Positions 1-8,733 of a DNA stretch of 64,000 nucleotides are shown here, one piece after another (position 1 is the first letter of the stretch; every line of letters begins with the position of its first letter). The notes under the pieces are model-generated. The model saw nothing but the letters and a program-made list of their open reading frames with translations. It was not told where the DNA came from and ran no database searches. The translations under genes were made by a program, and so were the position numbers. Where the stretch lies: positions 1,490,454 through 1,554,453 of the forward strand of contig NZ_CP092519.1 in the NCBI RefSeq assembly GCF_022430525.1, read 5' to 3'. This DNA comes from Cetobacterium somerae. Lineage in GTDB: Bacteria > Fusobacteriota > Fusobacteriia > Fusobacteriales > Fusobacteriaceae.

Positions 1-400
1 CAGTTACACTTTTATATTTCTCACCAGCTTTTAAGGTAGCTTCCATATTTCCCATATGTATAAGAGCAACAACAATTCCATTCCCGTCTTCTTTTACAGA
101 AGATACTCGATTAAAATCCTCTAACTCTACATTTGTTTTTAAATAATCCTCAAACCATAATGTTGAAATAAAGGCTTTTGCCATTATTTTATACGATTCT
201 TTTGCTATTTTTTTTCTTTCTTTATATGTCTTATCTGGAAAAGCCAGCTTTAAATTTGCCAAAGCTATTAATCTTCTCTTTTTTATAAGATAATAACCTA
301 GAATTCCTAACCTCTCAGCAAATTTAAACCTTGTTTTTTCTGGAAATAGAAGTAAAATATAACGAAAAATTTTAAATATTAAATACTGAATTTTATACAT
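1..400 (-). CDS. LpxL/HtrB-family lipid A acyltransferase, partial (N-terminal 133 residues)
   Basis: The gene runs off the left edge of the window, so only the N-terminus is seen. Translating the minus strand from the ATG at 400 gives an open frame to position 2. It contains the conserved region 'FPDKTYKERKKIAKES' and ends with 'IHMGNMEA', where His115 and Glu120 form the HX4E catalytic motif of the LpxL/HtrB/WaaM acyltransferases. These inner-membrane enzymes add secondary acyl chains to lipid A from acyl-ACP. An AGGTGAT ribosome site lies 8 bases before the ATG. The gene is separated from its upstream neighbour by a terminator and probably has its own promoter. The family call is firm; the exact acyl-transfer step cannot be told from this fragment. 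Confidence 0.82.
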   Translation of the reverse strand, partial: MYKIQYLIFKIFRYILLLFPEKTRFKFAERLGILGYYLIKKRRLIALANLKLAFPDKTYKERKKIAKESYKIMAKAFISTLWFEDYLKTNVELEDFNRVSSVKEDGNGIVVALIHMGNMEATLKAGEKYKSVT

Positions 401-436
401 TTTTTTATCACCTATCTCTATTAATTTAACAAATTT

Positions 437-442
437 ATTATA
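437..442 (-). promoter_or_regulatory. Candidate -10 box for the acyltransferase gene
   Basis: A perfect TATAAT on the minus strand lies 37 bases before the acyltransferase start, just past the terminator of the preceding gene. No good -35 hexamer is visible 17 bases upstream, so the call is tentative. Confidence 0.35.
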
Positions 443-476
443 TCATAGAATAGAAAGTTATGCTATTTTTATAAGA

Positions 477-500
477 AAGGGTGAGCTTTCGCTCACCCTT
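477..500 (-). terminator. Rho-independent terminator after the L,D-transpeptidase gene
   Basis: A 10-bp perfect stem (AAGGGTGAGC / GCTCACCCTT) closes a GAAA tetraloop and is followed on the minus strand by a U-rich tail. It lies 3 bases beyond the stop of the 503-1687 gene and ends the long gatCAB-containing transcript. Confidence 0.9.
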
Positions 501-502
501 CA

Positions 503-1687
503 TTAAAATACTATAACCATTACATTCTCATCCGGTCTTTGTTCATTAGATTTTCTATTAACTTTTCCATTTGTTACCCAATCAAAAAGAAATTTAATGT
601 GTGATTCCATATTTCTAATACATTTTCTAGTTCCCTCAACGGTTCCTAATGTTCCATCTTTTTCTCTTAAGAAAAAGTCTCTATTTATATTTTCTTCAAA
701 ATTAATTGGTGTTCCATGAATATATCCTCCACCTGAAAAACGTATTGCATATTTTGCCATTCCAGCTGCATTATTATATTCATCTCTATAACCCATCTCA
801 TATTTCAAGGCAGGAACTATAAAGTATCCTTTAGGAGTATCAAATCCTAAAGTACTTTCCATACCTGTTTTGTTTAATGTATAAGAGATTAACTCCCACT
901 GACCTTCAGAATTTTTTTGAAAAATACCTTGATTTTCATTTTCTAAGTCAATTACAATAGCTTTTCTAAAGTTTGCATTTACTGCTGGATATCTTGTTAT
1001 AACATTTTTACTTACTTTTAATGGCTTTTCAGCTATTGAAAGTGCATTTACATATACATCATTTCCACTTGTAGATTCTATTGACATCAATGATCTATCA
1101 GGTATAAATATTGTTTCTCCATTATAACTTGCTCTAGCATTTTGATCTGCTGAAACTCCATATTTATCCTTAACTCTACTCATATTTTGATTACTAGGAT
1201 TTGGAACATACGTATTTATTGATACCAGTTCTTTTCCTTTTGCTGATTCTGATTGTAAAAATTGTGATAACTTATGTAATCTATTGTTCATCTCTTCGAA
1301 TTTAAATCTTCTTAATGTAACTAACATTGCTGAAATATATCCCTGAACTCTATTTCCATTTTTATCTTTTAACTCTACTTTATACCACTCATTTCCACTC
1401 GATTCAACTTTTTCTAAAACTTTTAATTTTGTATTAAATGGAAATCTTACAATCTCTTTAGAATATATTGATGAATCTTGTCTAATTGGTGCATCTACAC
1501 TTTTTATAAAAACATAGTTTAAATATTCTGGCTCAGCCTCATTATTCATTATATTTACGTGAACACTCATTGGTATTACATTTTCGTACTTCTCTTTTAA
1601 CGTTTTAGTAACAGCATGAAGTGGTTTTGATAAAAAAGTAAGTCCTAAAATCATAATCCCTAAAGAGATTAATTTGCTTTTTTTCAT
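503..1687 (-). CDS. Secreted SH3b-domain L,D-transpeptidase-like protein
   Basis: The 394-residue product begins with a signal peptide (about 1-25, 'SKPLHA' before the likely cut). Next come an SH3b-like domain at about 58-125 and a YkuD/L,D-transpeptidase catalytic domain at about 243-372. L,D-transpeptidases cross-link peptidoglycan or attach proteins to it through an active-site Cys in the periplasm. Here 'YIHGTP' (His324) supplies the upstream His, and 'TRKCIRN' (Cys356, Arg358) takes the place of the usual S-H-G-C-h-R motif. Cys and Arg are kept, but the His-Gly before Cys is replaced by Arg-Lys. The gene starts 10 bases after gatB and ends at a strong terminator, so it is the last gene of that operon. 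The fold assignment is good; catalytic activity is inferred. Confidence 0.75.
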   Translation of the reverse strand: MKKSKLISLGIMILGLTFLSKPLHAVTKTLKEKYENVIPMSVHVNIMNNEAEPEYLNYVFIKSVDAPIRQDSSIYSKEIVRFPFNTKLKVLEKVESSGNEWYKVELKDKNGNRVQGYISAMLVTLRRFKFEEMNNRLHKLSQFLQSESAKGKELVSINTYVPNPSNQNMSRVKDKYGVSADQNARASYNGETIFIPDRSLMSIESTSGNDVYVNALSIAEKPLKVSKNVITRYPAVNANFRKAIVIDLENENQGIFQKNSEGQWELISYTLNKTGMESTLGFDTPKGYFIVPALKYEMGYRDEYNNAAGMAKYAIRFSGGGYIHGTPINFEENINRDFFLREKDGTLGTVEGTRKCIRNMESHIKFLFDWVTNGKVNRKSNEQRPDENVMVIVF

Positions 1688-1697
1688 TATAACCCAC

Positions 1698-3143
1698 CTA
1701 TTTTAATTTCGATTCCATTAGTTCTGTAACTATCTTTGGATTTGCCTTACCTTTTGATAATTTCATAACTTGTCCAATTAATCCTTTTAAAACTCTTGGC
1801 TTTCTACCTTCATCAGAGTTTTTAAAGTCTTCTACCATCTTAGGATTTTCAGCTAACACTTGATCTACTATTCCTTCAATCTCTCCTAAGTCAACAACCT
1901 GTATCATCCCTTCTTCCTTTACTATAATTTCTGGATCTCTAGCATCATTTAATTTTATAGTAAATAACTCTTTCGCTATTTTAGAAGAGATAACTTCTTT
2001 TTGAATAAGATTTATTATTTTTCCTAAATCTTCAGAATTTATCTTAGATTCCTCTATAGATTTTCCACTCTCTTTTAATTCTCTTAAAACTTCTGTCATT
2101 ATCCAGTTTGATGAAAGTTTAGCATTATTAGTAACTTTTACCACTCTCTCAAAATAATCAGCCAGCTCAATCTCATCTGTTAATATATTTGCATCATATT
2201 CTGGTAATGCATAAGTTTCAATAAATCTTTTTAATTTTGCCGATTTTGATTCAGGCATTAATTCTTTTACTCTTTCAATTTCCTCATCTTTTATAACAAG
2301 CTTTGGAAGATCTGGTTCAGCAAAGTATCTATAGTCCATTGCATCCTCTTTACTTCTCATTATTCTTGTTACTTGAGCGTCATCATCCCAAAGTCTAGTT
2401 TCTTGATCAATAGTTCCACCGTTTTCGATAGCCTCAATCTGTCTTCCTATCTCATAGTCAATAGCTCTTGCAACTGCTTTAAATGAGTTTAAGTTTTTTA
2501 CTTCGACTCTTGTACCAAAAACTTTACTTCCTTTTTCCATAACAGATATATTTGCATCACATCTTAGAGATCCTAATTCCATCGATACATCACTTATTCC
2601 AGTATACTTTATTGTACTTTTTAAAAGGTTTAAATACTCATAAGCTTCTTCAGAACTTCTTAAATCTGGTTCAGATATTATTTCTAAAAGAGGCATTGAT
2701 GCTCTATTGAAGTTTATTAATGATTCAGACCCTGCATGTATAGATTTTCCTGCATCCTCTTCTATTTGTATTCTAGTAATTCCAACAGTGAACTCTCTAC
2801 CTGAATTTAACTTTACATCTAAAAATCCTTTTTCACAATATGGTTTTTCAAATTGAGTAATCTGATAATTTTTAGGAGTATCTGGGTAGAAATAATTTTT
2901 TCTATCAAATCCACTTACATTATTGATTTTACAATTTAAAGCTAATGCCGCTTTTACAGCATATTCAACTACTTTTTTATTTAACTTTGGTAACGCTCCT
3001 GGATGTCCTAAACATATTGGACATGTATGTGTATTTGTTGGTGAATTATCATAGTCTGCACTACATCCACACCAAACTTTTGTTCCTGTTTTTAATTGAA
3101 GGTGTACTTCAAGTCCTATTACCGATTCCCACTGTCTCGCCAT
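1698..3143 (-). CDS. gatB: Aspartyl/glutamyl-tRNA(Asn/Gln) amidotransferase subunit B
   Basis: This is GatB (481 residues, normal length), the kinase and tRNA-binding subunit of the GatCAB amidotransferase. GatCAB converts Glu-tRNA(Gln) and/or Asp-tRNA(Asn) to the correctly charged tRNA. The start 'WESVIGLEVHLQLKT' is the family signature. Cys25, Cys27, Cys41 and Cys44 form the zinc site, and the C-terminal helical tRNA-binding (YqeY-like) tail is present. Its ATG shares one base with the end of gatA, which indicates translational coupling. The order gatC-gatA-gatB on the minus strand is the usual Firmicute arrangement. Confidence 0.97.
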   Translation of the reverse strand: MARQWESVIGLEVHLQLKTGTKVWCGCSADYDNSPTNTHTCPICLGHPGALPKLNKKVVEYAVKAALALNCKINNVSGFDRKNYFYPDTPKNYQITQFEKPYCEKGFLDVKLNSGREFTVGITRIQIEEDAGKSIHAGSESLINFNRASMPLLEIISEPDLRSSEEAYEYLNLLKSTIKYTGISDVSMELGSLRCDANISVMEKGSKVFGTRVEVKNLNSFKAVARAIDYEIGRQIEAIENGGTIDQETRLWDDDAQVTRIMRSKEDAMDYRYFAEPDLPKLVIKDEEIERVKELMPESKSAKLKRFIETYALPEYDANILTDEIELADYFERVVKVTNNAKLSSNWIMTEVLRELKESGKSIEESKINSEDLGKIINLIQKEVISSKIAKELFTIKLNDARDPEIIVKEEGMIQVVDLGEIEGIVDQVLAENPKMVEDFKNSDEGRKPRVLKGLIGQVMKLSKGKANPKIVTELMESKLK

Positions 3144-4588
3144 TACACTCTCTCCTTTATCGCTTTTTCAAAAGCATCTCCTGCTTTTAAGATATCTTTT
3201 TCTCCAAATGCTTTTCCTAATAATTGTATTCCAACTGGTAGTCCTTCAGTCATTCCTGCTGGTATTGAAATTCCTGGTATTCCTGCTAGGTTTGCTGGTA
3301 TCGTAAAGATATCCTCTAAGTATAACTCTACCGGAGTCTTTTTAGCATCCAATCTAAAAGCAGGTCCTGGTGTTACTGGAGTGAATATAATATCAACCTT
3401 TTCAAAAGCTTTATCAAAGTCATTTTTTATTAATCTTCTAACTTTTTGAGCTTTTTTAAAATATGCATCAAAGAATCCTGCACTTAAAACATATGTTCCT
3501 ATCATAATTCTTCTTTTAACTTCATCTCCAAATCCTTCACTTCTAGATTTTGTATATAATTCATCTATATTTGAAGCATTTTTTGTTCTATGCCCATATC
3601 TAACACCATCAAATCTAGCTAAATTCGAACTAGCTTCTGCAGGAGCTAATACATAGTACGTTGGAGCTGCATATTTTGTATGTGGTAACGATATTTCTAC
3701 TATCTCTGCACCTAAAGATTTAAAAGTTTCTAAAGCTTCATCTACAACCTTTTTTACTCCTGGATTTAGGCCCTCTATGAAGTATTCTTTCGGCACACCA
3801 ATCTTCATTCCTTTTATATCTCCAGTTAAATAATCTAAATAATTTGGAACTTCTACTTCTTCAACTGTAGAATCGTAGTCATCTATCCCTGCTAATGTAT
3901 TTAAAGCTAAAGCAACATCTTTAACTGTTTTAGCAAACGGACCAATCTGGTCTAAAGATGACGCAAATGCCATAAGACCATATCTAGAGATTCTTCCATA
4001 AGTTGGTTTTAATCCAACTACTCCACAAAATGATGCTGGCTGTCTGATACTTCCTCCTGTATCTGATCCTAGAGATATATAACATTGATTTGAAGCAACC
4101 GATGTCGCTCCTCCTCCACTACTTCCACCAGGAACTCTATCTAAATCCCAAGGATTTTTAGTTGTTTTTTCATAAGCAGATGTTGTTGTTGTTGAACCCA
4201 TAGCGAATTCATCCATATTTGTTTTTCCAATTATTATAGCATCTGCATCTTTTAATTTTTTTACAACTGTTGCGTCATATATTCCTTCATATCCTTCTAG
4301 TATCTTAGAAGCTGATTGTGATGGTTCTCCAATTGATACCATATTATCTTTTATCGCTACTGGAATTCCTGCTAAAGCTCCTACAGTTTCTCCATTTTTT
4401 ATTTTATAATCAACTACTTTTGCTTCTTCTATCGCTTTTTCTTTTCTAAGAGATACAAAACTTCCAATCTCACCATCAGTTTCTTCTATTCTATCAAAAA
4501 TAGCTCTAACAACCTCTTCAGATGTTAGTTCTCTATTTAATATTTTTTCTTTTATTTCAAAAGCTGTTAACTCGTATATCTTTTTCAC
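3143..4588 (-). CDS. gatA: Aspartyl/glutamyl-tRNA(Asn/Gln) amidotransferase subunit A
   Basis: This is GatA (481 residues), the amidase subunit that frees ammonia from glutamine for GatB. The amidase-signature triad is visible: Lys80 in 'PVAIKDN', cis-Ser156 in 'GGSSGGG', and nucleophile Ser180 in 'SDTGGSIRQP'. An AGGAGGAT ribosome site precedes the ATG. It lies 21 bases after gatC and overlaps gatB by one base. Confidence 0.97.
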   Translation of the reverse strand: MKKIYELTAFEIKEKILNRELTSEEVVRAIFDRIEETDGEIGSFVSLRKEKAIEEAKVVDYKIKNGETVGALAGIPVAIKDNMVSIGEPSQSASKILEGYEGIYDATVVKKLKDADAIIIGKTNMDEFAMGSTTTTSAYEKTTKNPWDLDRVPGGSSGGGATSVASNQCYISLGSDTGGSIRQPASFCGVVGLKPTYGRISRYGLMAFASSLDQIGPFAKTVKDVALALNTLAGIDDYDSTVEEVEVPNYLDYLTGDIKGMKIGVPKEYFIEGLNPGVKKVVDEALETFKSLGAEIVEISLPHTKYAAPTYYVLAPAEASSNLARFDGVRYGHRTKNASNIDELYTKSRSEGFGDEVKRRIMIGTYVLSAGFFDAYFKKAQKVRRLIKNDFDKAFEKVDIIFTPVTPGPAFRLDAKKTPVELYLEDIFTIPANLAGIPGISIPAGMTEGLPVGIQLLGKAFGEKDILKAGDAFEKAIKERV

Positions 4589-4609
4589 AGAAAAATCCTC
4601 CTTTAAAAT

Positions 4610-4900
4610 TTATTCTCCAACTACTTTAGGTACTATTAATGCTCCATCCTCTGAAGCAGGTGCATTTTTCATAGCTTCCTGGACAGTTAGAGACTCTCTT
4701 ATTATATCTTCTCTTAACTTAACTCCAGTTTCATGAATTTGTACTAATGGTTCTACCTCATCAGTATTTATTTCACCCAAAACATCTATATACTCCAATA
4801 TATTATTTAGGTCTGCTTGGAATCTTATAATTTCCTCTTCATTAAATTCTAATCTTGCTAATTTAGCAACATTTAGAACCTCTTCTCTTGTTAAAGACAT
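4610..4900 (-). CDS. gatC: Aspartyl/glutamyl-tRNA(Asn/Gln) amidotransferase subunit C
   Basis: GatC (96 residues) is the small subunit that wraps around and stabilises GatA. The N-terminal 'VLNVAKLARLEFNEEEI' and central 'DVLGEINTDEVEPLVQ' are typical of the family. It is the first gat gene of the operon and lies 18 bases after rluB. A good AGGAGGAAG ribosome site precedes the ATG. Confidence 0.95.
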   Translation of the reverse strand: MSLTREEVLNVAKLARLEFNEEEIIRFQADLNNILEYIDVLGEINTDEVEPLVQIHETGVKLREDIIRESLTVQEAMKNAPASEDGALIVPKVVGE

Positions 4901-4918
4901 CTATCTTCCTCCTATATT

Positions 4919-5632
4919 CTATAATGATTTTAAATACTTTATCTCTTGTGATGTTAGTTTTCTATATTTTCCTAACTCTAAATTTCCTAAATTTATCTTT
5001 CCAATAGCTTCTCTTCTTAAATATACTACTGGATGTTTTACTGCATCAAACATTCTTCTAACTTGACGATTTTTTCCCTCTCTAATAGCTATTATAACTT
5101 CACTTCTACCTTGAGCTCTCTTTAATATCTTTGTCTTAGCTGGTAATGTTTGTCCATCTTCTAAGTTTATACCTTTTGCTAATTTTGAAAGATCTTTATC
5201 TCTTATTTCACCTTTTACAATTGCAAAATACTCCTTATAAACTTCTCCTTTTGGATGTATAACTTTATTAAAGATATCTCCATCATTTGTCAAAATTATT
5301 GCACCTTCAGTATCAGCATCTAATCTTCCTATTGGATATAATCTTTCTTTAGTATCTATTAAATCTGTAACTGTCTTTCTTCCTCTATCATCTTTTGAAG
5401 CACTTAAAACACCTTTCGGTTTATTCAATAAAAAATAAACTTTATTTTCTGATTTTGGTTTTTCAAATAGCTGTCCTTTTATATAAATCTTATCTTTATC
5501 CGTAACTTTTTGTCCTGGTGTTACATCATTTCCATTAACTTTTATATCACCATTTTCAACAAGCTTATCTATCTCTCTTCTTGACGCATAACCACTCTGG
5601 GCTAAGTACTTATTTATTCTCATTGGTTCCAT
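4919..5632 (-). CDS. rluB: RluB/RsuA-family rRNA pseudouridine synthase
   Basis: The 237-residue protein has an N-terminal S4 RNA-binding domain (about 5-52) and the RsuA/RluB catalytic domain. The motif 'GRLDADTEGAIILTNDG' holds the nucleophile Asp105. The enzyme makes pseudouridine in rRNA; RluB-type activity on 23S helix 89 is inferred from overall similarity and from its position after scpB, a common pairing in Firmicutes. The ATG at 5632 has a GGAG site 7 bases upstream inside the end of scpB, so the two genes overlap by 23 bases. Confidence 0.88.
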   Translation of the reverse strand: MEPMRINKYLAQSGYASRREIDKLVENGDIKVNGNDVTPGQKVTDKDKIYIKGQLFEKPKSENKVYFLLNKPKGVLSASKDDRGRKTVTDLIDTKERLYPIGRLDADTEGAIILTNDGDIFNKVIHPKGEVYKEYFAIVKGEIRDKDLSKLAKGINLEDGQTLPAKTKILKRAQGRSEVIIAIREGKNRQVRRMFDAVKHPVVYLRREAIGKINLGNLELGKYRKLTSQEIKYLKSL

Positions 5633-6161
5633 TTAATTTCTCCTTCATATCTTCATATTGTGGTAGTTCTTCTACCGATGAAATTCCTAGGTAACCTAAA
5701 AACTTATCTGTTATTTCATATAAATTTGGTCTTCCTATAGTTTCTCTTTTTCCACAAATTCTTATAAACTTTCTTTCCTCTAAGGTTTGGACTACTCTAT
5801 CTGTGGAAACACCTCTTACTGCTTCTATTTCACTCTTAGTTATAGGTTGACGATAAGCTATTATTGATAATGTTTCTAAGGCAGCATTTGATAATTTTTT
5901 AGGTTTTACATCTTGTTTAAAATAGAGATTTACTATTTCTCCACATCTTGGATTTGTTATTAAATACACAATTTCTTGATCTATTTCAATATTTATTCCC
6001 GTATTAAATCGCTCTTTTTTTAACTCTTCTAAAATTTGTAGAATTTTTTCTATAGATACTGAAAAAAACTTACTTAAATCTCTTACTTTTATTTCGTCTC
6101 CACCTAATAAAAGTATCGACTCTATCTGTTCCTTTATACCAATTATTTCTTCTTTAATCAT
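5610..6161 (-). CDS. scpB: Segregation and condensation protein B
   Basis: ScpB (183 residues) forms the SMC-ScpAB condensin complex through tandem winged-helix domains. The family hallmark 'ALETLSIIAYRQPITKSEIEAVRGVSTDRVVQTLEERKF' region is complete. It overlaps the preceding gene by 4 bases (ATGA) and rluB by 23. The usual partner scpA is not next to it; an unrelated secreted protein precedes it instead. Confidence 0.93.
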   Translation of the reverse strand: MIKEEIIGIKEQIESILLLGGDEIKVRDLSKFFSVSIEKILQILEELKKERFNTGINIEIDQEIVYLITNPRCGEIVNLYFKQDVKPKKLSNAALETLSIIAYRQPITKSEIEAVRGVSTDRVVQTLEERKFIRICGKRETIGRPNLYEITDKFLGYLGISSVEELPQYEDMKEKLNGTNENK

Positions 6162-7654
6162 ATTAATCCCCTATATTGAATATTTATCAAATATAAATAT
6201 ACTTCTTCTAAATCTAATTCATTATATTTTTCATTATAATTGATAAAATAATCTATATTATAAAATATTTTATCACTTTCAACTATATAATTATTTTTAT
6301 ATAGTAATAGTGATAAACTTAAATTAGCTTTACTATCTATATTATCATCTTTTTTTAATAATCTAATCAAATTTTTTGTATTTTCTAATAATTTATTTAT
6401 ATTTTTTATTTGATTCTCTTGTGATAAAATATCTAAATATTTTATATAGTTATTATTTTTAATAATTCCAGAAGAATTCAATATTTCTTTTTTTACTTTT
6501 TTACTTATATCTTCTTTCATTAATTCTATTTCATTAAATAACAACTCATTGTTTTGTAATTTTTCTATTTCTAATAAAAAATTATAAAATACCAGACTAT
6601 TTTCTAACCAATCGCCCTCTTTATTTATTATACTTTTATAAGATTCTTGAATATCATCTTTAACTTTTATAAAATTATTCTTTAATAATATTTTAATATT
6701 TTTATTTTCTTTCAAATTAGATAATTTTATATAATAATAATATGTAAACATATTTTGAATACTATCGCCTCTATCAAAGTTAAATTCAGGAATCACTCTT
6801 TCTCTATTTAATATACCATTTAAATATATGACTTTCAATTGCTCCATATACTTTGCTCTACTCATGTTCATATTTAAACTATTTTGATTACTAAAAGATA
6901 TCAAATAAAGTTTCTTTATTTGATTAATAACTGTTTCTCTTAAATAATAATATTTTTTATTAAAGTTATTCCAAAACTTTTGTTCTCTAGCCATAACTTC
7001 TGAAAAAGAAATATTTAAAAATCTTGGTTTCTTTTTACTAAATACGATTTCTAAGGAGTCATCTTTTTTATTCTTAATATCTTTTACTAAGTATATTCGT
7101 TCATTCAATCCTTTTAATAAAGTAGTTTCTAATGACTTTACTTTAAAGTTTTCAAAATCTCTTTCTGTCGCCACAAGAATATTAGATTTATTATCTTTCG
7201 AGAAATTCAACATATCATATTTATAATATCCATCTTTATTCTCGATATTTCCTTCTAAGATTAATGGAGAAAATTTATAAACTAACTTATATGGCTCATT
7301 CCATTTAACACCATTTAAATTAGTATAAATAAATATATCATTCTTATTTTCATTGGATAATATTATATACGATTCCACAATATTATCATTTATGTTGTAT
7401 TTCATATAAAAAATATTCTTACCATCTATAAATTTTGTTTGCGTATAGTAATTTCTTGCTCTATATATTTTATAATCTTTTATTAATAATATTTGTAAAT
7501 TTGATAGTACATCCTTACTAAATTCTCTAGCTTTTACATTTGTTAAAATATTATTTTTGCCATCATAAAAAAGAGCTATCTCACCATTTGTGATGAGATA
7601 GTTCGCTCTCAATATTGAAGATACAAATAAAATTAGTAATATTACTCTCTTCAT
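6158..7654 (-). CDS. Secreted protein of unknown function between mreB and scpB
   Basis: I do not recognise this 498-residue protein. It has a clear signal peptide (about 1-17, 'ILLILFVSSILRA') and no lipobox. The N-terminal ~220 residues look beta-rich; the rest looks helical and is rich in Asn, Lys and Ile. A two-part beta then helical build is seen in some glycoside hydrolases, but no catalytic motif is identifiable, so that is only a thought. It starts 11 bases after mreB and overlaps scpB by 4 bases, so it is co-transcribed with cell-shape and chromosome genes. A terminator-like hairpin lies inside its first codons. The reading frame is intact. Confidence 0.7.
   Translation of the reverse strand: MKRVILLILFVSSILRANYLITNGEIALFYDGKNNILTNVKAREFSKDVLSNLQILLIKDYKIYRARNYYTQTKFIDGKNIFYMKYNINDNIVESYIILSNENKNDIFIYTNLNGVKWNEPYKLVYKFSPLILEGNIENKDGYYKYDMLNFSKDNKSNILVATERDFENFKVKSLETTLLKGLNERIYLVKDIKNKKDDSLEIVFSKKKPRFLNISFSEVMAREQKFWNNFNKKYYYLRETVINQIKKLYLISFSNQNSLNMNMSRAKYMEQLKVIYLNGILNRERVIPEFNFDRGDSIQNMFTYYYYIKLSNLKENKNIKILLKNNFIKVKDDIQESYKSIINKEGDWLENSLVFYNFLLEIEKLQNNELLFNEIELMKEDISKKVKKEILNSSGIIKNNNYIKYLDILSQENQIKNINKLLENTKNLIRLLKKDDNIDSKANLSLSLLLYKNNYIVESDKIFYNIDYFINYNEKYNELDLEEVYLYLINIQYRGLI
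7567..7601 (-). terminator. Terminator-like hairpin inside the start of the gene after mreB
   Basis: On the minus strand a 10-bp stem (CTATCTCATC / GGTGAGATAG, one G-U pair) with a 6-base loop is followed after two bases by six T residues. It lies about 53 to 87 bases inside the secreted-protein gene, about 65 bases past the mreB stop. It fits the shape of an intrinsic terminator, but it also encodes protein, so its role is uncertain. Confidence 0.45.
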
Positions 7655-7665
7655 AATGCCTCTTT

Positions 7666-8712
7666 TTAATAGTCACTTTCAGGAGAAATTAAAACTCTTT
7701 TATATTTATCAAATTCTTTTAAAAGTTGTTGAATTCCATTTACAACTGCATTTAAAGGATCTTCTGCAACAGTAACCTCTAAACTTAAGCTCTCAGCTAT
7801 TCTCTTATCAATTCCTCTTAATAGAGCTCCTCCTCCAGCTAAATAAATTCCTTTTCTTTTTATATCAGAAGATAATTCTGGTGGAGTTTTTTCAAGAATA
7901 CCTTTTATCTCTTCTATTATTAAAACTACAGCTTCTTCTAAAGCTTCAGCAATTTCAGATGAATAAACTTTTACATTTTTAGGTAATCCACTTAATGCGT
8001 TTCTTCCGCTAATTTCAATAAAAATATCCTCTTCTAAATCTGTTACTGCTCCAACTGCAATTTTTATCTCTTCAGCTGTTTTTTCACCAATAAATAGGTT
8101 ATGTTTCTGTCTAATGTAATCTATGATTAAAGAATCAAATTTATCTCCAGCTATTTTTAAAGATGATGTTTTCACTATTCCTGCTAAAGATATTACTCCA
8201 ATCTCAGTAGTTCCACCACCAATATCAACAACCATATTTCCTTCTGGCTCAAATATATTTAATCCAATTCCTATCGCTGCTGCCATAGGCTCTTCTATCA
8301 AATAAGCTTCTCTCGCTCCAGCTTCTCTTGTTACATCCATAACAGCTCTTTTTTCTACTTGAGTTACTCCAGCTGGAACACATATAATAACTCTTGGACT
8401 TGACAAACTTTTTCCTCTATTTACAATTTTATAAAACTCTCTTAACATCTTTTCAGTTATTTCATAATCTGCAATAACTCCATTTTTAAGAGGTCTTATG
8501 GCCTCAACTGTATGAGGTGTTCTTCCTATCATTTGTTTAGCTTTATCTCCAACCTCAAAAATATCTTTTGTTTTTGTATTAATTGCTACAACTGATGGAG
8601 CATTCATTATGATTCCTTTATTTTTTACACAGATTAATGTGTTTGAAGTTCCTAAATCTATTCCTAAATCATCTGAAAATATTCCTAAAACTTTTCCAAA
8701 TATTTTTTTCAT
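7666..8712 (-). CDS. mreB: Rod shape-determining protein MreB (actin homologue)
   Basis: MreB (348 residues) polymerises under the inner membrane and positions the elongation machinery. The actin-fold nucleotide motifs are all present: 'GIDLGTSNTLICV' (about 17-29), 'VVDIGGGTTEIGVISL' (about 160-175) and 'YLAGGGALLRGID' (about 291-303). No mreC or mreD follows; a secreted unknown and scpB do. It lies 21 bases after maf with a good ribosome site (AAGGAG). Paralogues such as Mbl are hard to separate by eye, so the symbol is a family call. Confidence 0.93.
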   Translation of the reverse strand: MKKIFGKVLGIFSDDLGIDLGTSNTLICVKNKGIIMNAPSVVAINTKTKDIFEVGDKAKQMIGRTPHTVEAIRPLKNGVIADYEITEKMLREFYKIVNRGKSLSSPRVIICVPAGVTQVEKRAVMDVTREAGAREAYLIEEPMAAAIGIGLNIFEPEGNMVVDIGGGTTEIGVISLAGIVKTSSLKIAGDKFDSLIIDYIRQKHNLFIGEKTAEEIKIAVGAVTDLEEDIFIEISGRNALSGLPKNVKVYSSEIAEALEEAVVLIIEEIKGILEKTPPELSSDIKRKGIYLAGGGALLRGIDKRIAESLSLEVTVAEDPLNAVVNGIQQLLKEFDKYKRVLISPESDY

Positions 8713-8733
8713 TACAACTCTCCTTAAATTAAT

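Noticed and set aside
2945..3449. Two plus-strand ORFs opposite gatB and gatA
   Set aside because: They lie antisense to conserved genes, overlap each other and lack ribosome sites.
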